From Phoronis ovalis (taxonomy: Eukaryota > Phoronida > Phoronidae), in the NCBI GenBank assembly GCA_028565635.1, contig JAOXYB010064045.1, positions 1 to 10,403 on the forward strand: a stretch of DNA of 10,403 nt. The letters run 5' to 3'. This document shows, one piece after another, positions 7,011 through 10,403 of the stretch. The notes under the pieces were generated by a model that worked only from the letters and a program-made list of their open reading frames with translations, was not told the DNA's origin and did no database searches. Made by a program: the position numbers and the translations under genes. Numbering within the stretch: the first letter of the stretch is position 1; every line of letters starts with the position of its first letter.

Positions 7011-8149
7011 CTAAGCAAATATTCCAAATAAATATTTCCCCTGGGACTGGCACCCACAGTATTTAAATTTACTCAAACAGGTCAATCAAGAATCGAAGAT
7101 GTCTTTGAATTAGTATTAGGAAATATTGATCGTAACTTTGTGGTTTACGAGACTGGAATATATAGTAGAAACACTACCGTACATGATAATATAAATATTA
7201 AATCAATTTCATTTTTATCCAAAAAAATTATATTAAGTTCTTTTTAAGCAGCAAGCACTTCATTAAGTTTAAAGCCGATGTTTTTCTTGATTGAAGTCAG
7301 ATTTTTAACAAGATGGCATTTACTGAAACAGTGTTGTATTTCAATTTTAATTTCAAGTTTTTTATTATAACATATTTTGTGATTTGCTTACCATCCATTT
7401 GGAAATTAATCATCATATATCAGTATTATCATAAAGTGTACTTTTGTAAACTTTGTTTACCTTTATATGTTATTGTCCTTTTACCCCACCATCCACAACT
7501 AAAAAGTCAAGACATCATTAAACCGGGAATAAGACAATAAGACAGTAACCATGGAGGTCACTGTCCTTAAATTTTAGTAGGGATATGCCGTCCACAAGTC
7601 CAAATCCTGACCCTGAAATCTCCCCACAATTGCCAAAAAACTCACTCCGAAATATTTTAGAGTGGAGCACTGAAATAGCCCAAAACATTGAAATAAACCC
7701 GAGAAATCGTTAATGGCGACGCAAGTATACATACCAGGTTTTTATATTGGCAGTGCTCCCCCGAGAAAATAACAAATAACTGAACAATTATAGATTGACA
7801 ATAAATCAAATATTAGGGGATACTACATAATTTATAAACTGTGTTTTTACGATACCTTATAGACCTATATCTGTATAACATGTAAGCAGATGATATACTT
7901 CTTGTCAGAGGCTTCATGCCTATGTTAGTCAAAGCTGTCAAATATTTGGATAAAACAAATTATAAAAAAATAAGTCCTTAATAGAATTATGTAGCGCATG
8001 TTTTCCTAATGATAATAATTTCCAGTTCATGGAATGTGTCTAGTACGTACTAATGACACTATTTAAGTTGTAATTATATTGGATAAGGCTTTTTATTATA
8101 CCTATAAAATAGTGGTGTACTAAGTGCAAACTGACACTAGATGTATAGT
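7011..8149. other. No recognised gene
   Basis: This is AT-rich sequence with many stops on both strands. The plus-strand frame at 7313-7540 is a phenylalanine/isoleucine/tyrosine-rich translation of AT-rich DNA. No repeat structure or RNA gene was recognised. Confidence 0.45.
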
Positions 8150-8175
8150 GGGGGGGGGGGGCGACGGTGGGGGGG
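8150..8175 (+). repeat. Poly-G tract with quadruplex potential
   Basis: A run of 12 G (8150-8161) is followed closely by GG and by a run of 7 G (8169-8175). Such a cluster can in principle form a G-quadruplex on the plus strand. It is also prone to sequencing length error. Confidence 0.7.
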
Positions 8176-8260
8176 TGCATCCAGCCAAAGTGGTTAGACA
8201 TACGTGCTGCCCTATAGGTATGGTTTTTCAGGTATATATTTCACCCTGGACGCCCGTAGC

Positions 8261-8467
8261 GGGGTACTAGTATATTCTTAGCTCACTGCTAACAACGGGT
8301 TCCGAAAACCTAAGGCTTTAGCCATGTTTGCTTACAAAGGGGCATATGCTTTTGCCATGGGTGTTTTTAAAGGGGTACGCTTTTAGCCATCTTTTCTGAC
8401 CACGGGGTATATTTTTAGCCATTTTTTCGGACAGCGGGGTATGTTTTTGTTATAGCTGGTTTGCAAG
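8261..8467. repeat. Diverged tandem array of about 32-base units
   Basis: Units begin at 8261, 8297, 8339, 8372, 8404 and 8436, each opening with GGGGTA or a close variant. The last spacings are 33, 32 and 32 bases; the first two are longer (36 and 42). The best preserved units carry TTTTAGCCAT and TTTTCTGAC or TTTTCGGAC. Conservation is highest in the middle and decays outward. It is a minisatellite-like array. The minus strand is open for some 45 codons through several units (for example KRWLKAYPFKN), but stops occur in the flanking units, so I do not call a gene. Confidence 0.65.
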
Positions 8468-8836
8468 GAGTTTTATGGCCTGGACGAAGTATTACCCCCG
8501 GTGATGTATAATTACATAGACTGTCGTTTATCATATTTAATTGAGCCTCATATGGCTTAAAAAATAAAGTTCGTAAATTTGCATTAATGATTGATGATTG
8601 TTTAGACAGCTTAGCATTATAATAGTAACAATAAACATACCCAAGTCATAGACTGGGCAATATTTATTTTTCTAATTCAATACTTCGGTTTCTGTCAAGT
8701 CGTGACCCTGAGTCCATATTTATGTTTGTACTTATTCAGTATTTTAAATTCTTCGTATAAAGGTACAGTTTTAATATTTAGCTTTGGAGTGTTCACTTGA
8801 AATTTCAGTTTCTTTATTGGGTATTGTCCTTTTTGC
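8468..8836. other. No gene seen
   Basis: This AT-rich sequence lies between the 32-base array and the dispersed repeat. Nothing was recognised on either strand. Confidence 0.45.
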
Positions 8837-8941
8837 TATTGTAACACTGACCACCCCTAGAATTACAAAATAAGCAGACCTATTGTTAGACAGTTGAGAG
8901 AAAACAACCTGTTCTTGCAAACTCTAAAATTCAACTCTCTT
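8837..8941 (+). repeat. Dispersed repeat, copy 1 (uninverted arrangement)
   Basis: The first 67 bases (8837-8903, starting TATTGTAACACTGACC) recur at 9692-9758 in direct orientation with two substitutions. The next part, 8897-8941, recurs exactly as its reverse complement at 9801-9845. Copy 1 is contiguous and so may show the ancestral order. Confidence 0.85.
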
Positions 8942-9012
8942 CATATTTATATGAAAACAATGTGTAATATTATCATATAGAATGTTATTTAATATTAAAA
9001 AAAAAGTTATGT

Positions 9013-9129
9013 ACGTGTCACACGGTTCAGAAAATTGTTGTGAACATGATATATCCGATGAAAGTTTAACAATGACACTGTGGAAGTTATATGTATATGC
9101 TAAATGAAGAAACTATTGTGAACATATGA
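9013..9129 (+). repeat. Tandem duplication, unit 1 (117 bases)
   Basis: It begins ACGTGTCACACGG and ends GTGAACATATGA, and is followed directly by a second unit at 9130. The two differ by seven substitutions and one two-base indel. No coding frame runs through it. Confidence 0.9.
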
Positions 9130-9248
9130 ACGTGTTACACGGATCAGAAAATTGTTGCGAACGTGATATATCCGATGAAAGTTTAACAATGACACTATGT
9201 GGAAGTCATATGTATATGTTAAATGAAGAAACTATTGTGAACATTTGA
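9130..9248 (+). repeat. Tandem duplication, unit 2 (119 bases)
   Basis: It begins ACGTGTTACACGG and ends GTGAACATTTGA, and is the second copy of 9013-9129. It carries an extra TA in GACACTATGTGG. Confidence 0.9.
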
Positions 9249-9691
9249 AAATCTGATACATTTTATTGCAAATAATCTGCCTGGTTTATGCGACTGGTAA
9301 GCAAAAGGCCATGAGAATTTTATAATGAATTGCCCACAAATTTTTGTTTCTGTCTATTCCTCGACTATTTCGCTTCTTATACCACAATATCTACAAAATG
9401 TAGATAACTTAATCAAAGCTTCCACAACAGATCTGCAGATTCTTCTAAGGGACTTCTACTCCAGGTACTTGTGTGGGCTACACAGTTTAAACCTGTTTAA
9501 ATGGTAAAGCCTCGGCATGCTCTGTCTACTTTTAGACATGCATAATACTTACACCCATATTGAGCTGTATGATTTCAGATAATTTGATACAAGTTCACAT
9601 TATTGAATGGCAAAATATATTCTGCATACTTTGTAACTACAATTAAATATCACGGTAACATTGTGGACAGTGTCTTTTCTGGAGAAGGGGG
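9249..9691. other. No recognised gene
   Basis: A plus-strand frame at 9325-9507 (60 residues, with NVDNLIKASTTDLQILLRDF) is open from ATG to stop. It has no splice context and no recognised family, so it is not called as a gene. Confidence 0.4.
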
Positions 9692-9845
9692 TATTGTAAC
9701 ACTGATCACCCCTAGAATTACAAAATAAGCCGACCTATTGTTAGACAGTTGAGAGAAACCAGTTTTGACTGAAGAGATTGTAATAGTTATTGAAATAATA
9801 AAGAGAGTTGAATTTTAGAGTTTGCAAGAACAGGTTGTTTTCTCT
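9692..9845 (+). repeat. Dispersed repeat, copy 2 with internally inverted right part
   Basis: The left part (9692-9758) matches 8837-8903 directly. After 42 bases unique to this copy, 9801-9845 is the exact reverse complement of 8897-8941. The junctions lie at inverted AGAGAAA / TTTCTCT motifs. A wider unit bounded by TGTAACA (9695-9701) and its complement TGTTACA (9864-9870) would be 176 bases and could be the element itself. Confidence 0.85.
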
Positions 9846-9870
9846 GACTTGCCCCTACGATTTTGTTACA

Positions 9871-10403
9871 CCATATATAGTAATATGAGGGAATTACTTG
9901 TCATGTCCTCGACCATTTAAAACATTTAATTGTGTATGTATAAGACCCTGTATACTTAATATGGCATAAGGTCATTATAAAAAGTCCAGTAATAATATGA
10001 GTTACTTCAACTCACACTACACTAAACCCTGGACAATAATATTTATTTCTGTAAATGCCAAAATGGCGAACCTTAGCAACACATGCATGAAGTAACACCC
10101 TTTATACGATTGTTTAAAGTGACAATTTAATCATCCCAATATCCATAGATTATGACATATGGAATGCTAGGAATGCTGAACTAAACATCCTCATGCAGTC
10201 ACGCCTGTAAACTTTCATTTAAAAACATTAGTTTGAAATGTGCTTGGTCTGAAACAGATTGGATCCTTTTCACTATTGTAGGCTTTACCTACACAAGTTA
10301 TAAAAAAAAATTAAAAAATAAAAATTAAATCATAATCTGTTACCATGGAAATCGTTTTTATTTAATAGAAATTGTTTTATTACTTTAATTTTTTCACAAC
10401 TTA
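9871..10403. other. No recognised gene; AT-rich right edge
   Basis: No coding or repeat structure was recognised. From about 10300 onward the sequence is nearly all A and T, with several short runs of each. Confidence 0.5.

Noticed and set aside
7384-7420. Possible first exon on the minus strand (MMINFQMD before a GTAAGC donor)
   Set aside because: It is very short, AT-rich, has no promoter context or conservation, and could be chance.
8261-8467. CRISPR array
   Set aside because: The units are contiguous diverged repeats without unique spacers, in a eukaryotic context.

Overview
The window looks like an AT-rich animal nuclear genome: short exons, GT-AG introns, microsatellites and transposon debris, and no bacterial gene layout. 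A mollusc, possibly a bivalve, would fit the RNA-recognition-motif (RRM) architecture typical of the PARP10/PARP14 group and the repeat content. The species assignment is inference and weak.

The left half (about 1-5350) appears to hold part of one multi-exon gene on the minus strand, transcribed from high to low coordinates. The best exons (1-170 and 404-586) join through a consensus GT-AG intron into a complete RRM plus the start of a second one, of the kind found at the N-terminus of PARP14-like mono-ADP-ribosyltransferases. Upstream lie proline-, glutamine- and asparagine-rich or basic linker exons (1104-1241, about 2007 downward, 2514-2665, 4737-4910, about 5064-5352). Their splice phases fit one another, mostly phase 1. 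No catalytic domain is in view; it would lie beyond base 1. No convincing start codon or promoter was found.

Two exon blocks in this gene look like diverged copies of one cassette: about 5352-4737 and about 2007-1104. They share the acceptor context, a 26-base coding block and a 24-base block at the exon 3' edge. The second copy carries three in-frame stops, all at positions one C-to-T change from glutamine codons, and its inferred donor reads AT. The cassette is either decaying or spliced in a shortened form.

The 2.07-kb intron between 4737 and 2665 contains a 1,031-base element (3101-4131) with long terminal inverted repeats and a TAA target duplication, like a non-autonomous PIF/Harbinger element.

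The right half (about 5350-10403) has no recognised gene. It holds one candidate unrecognised minus-strand exon (6823-7010), a G-rich tract, an array of roughly 32-base repeats (8261-8467), a two-copy 118-base tandem duplication (9013-9248), and a dispersed repeat present twice (8837-8941 and 9692-9845) whose second copy has its right part inverted. The remaining stretches are AT-rich and appear non-coding.
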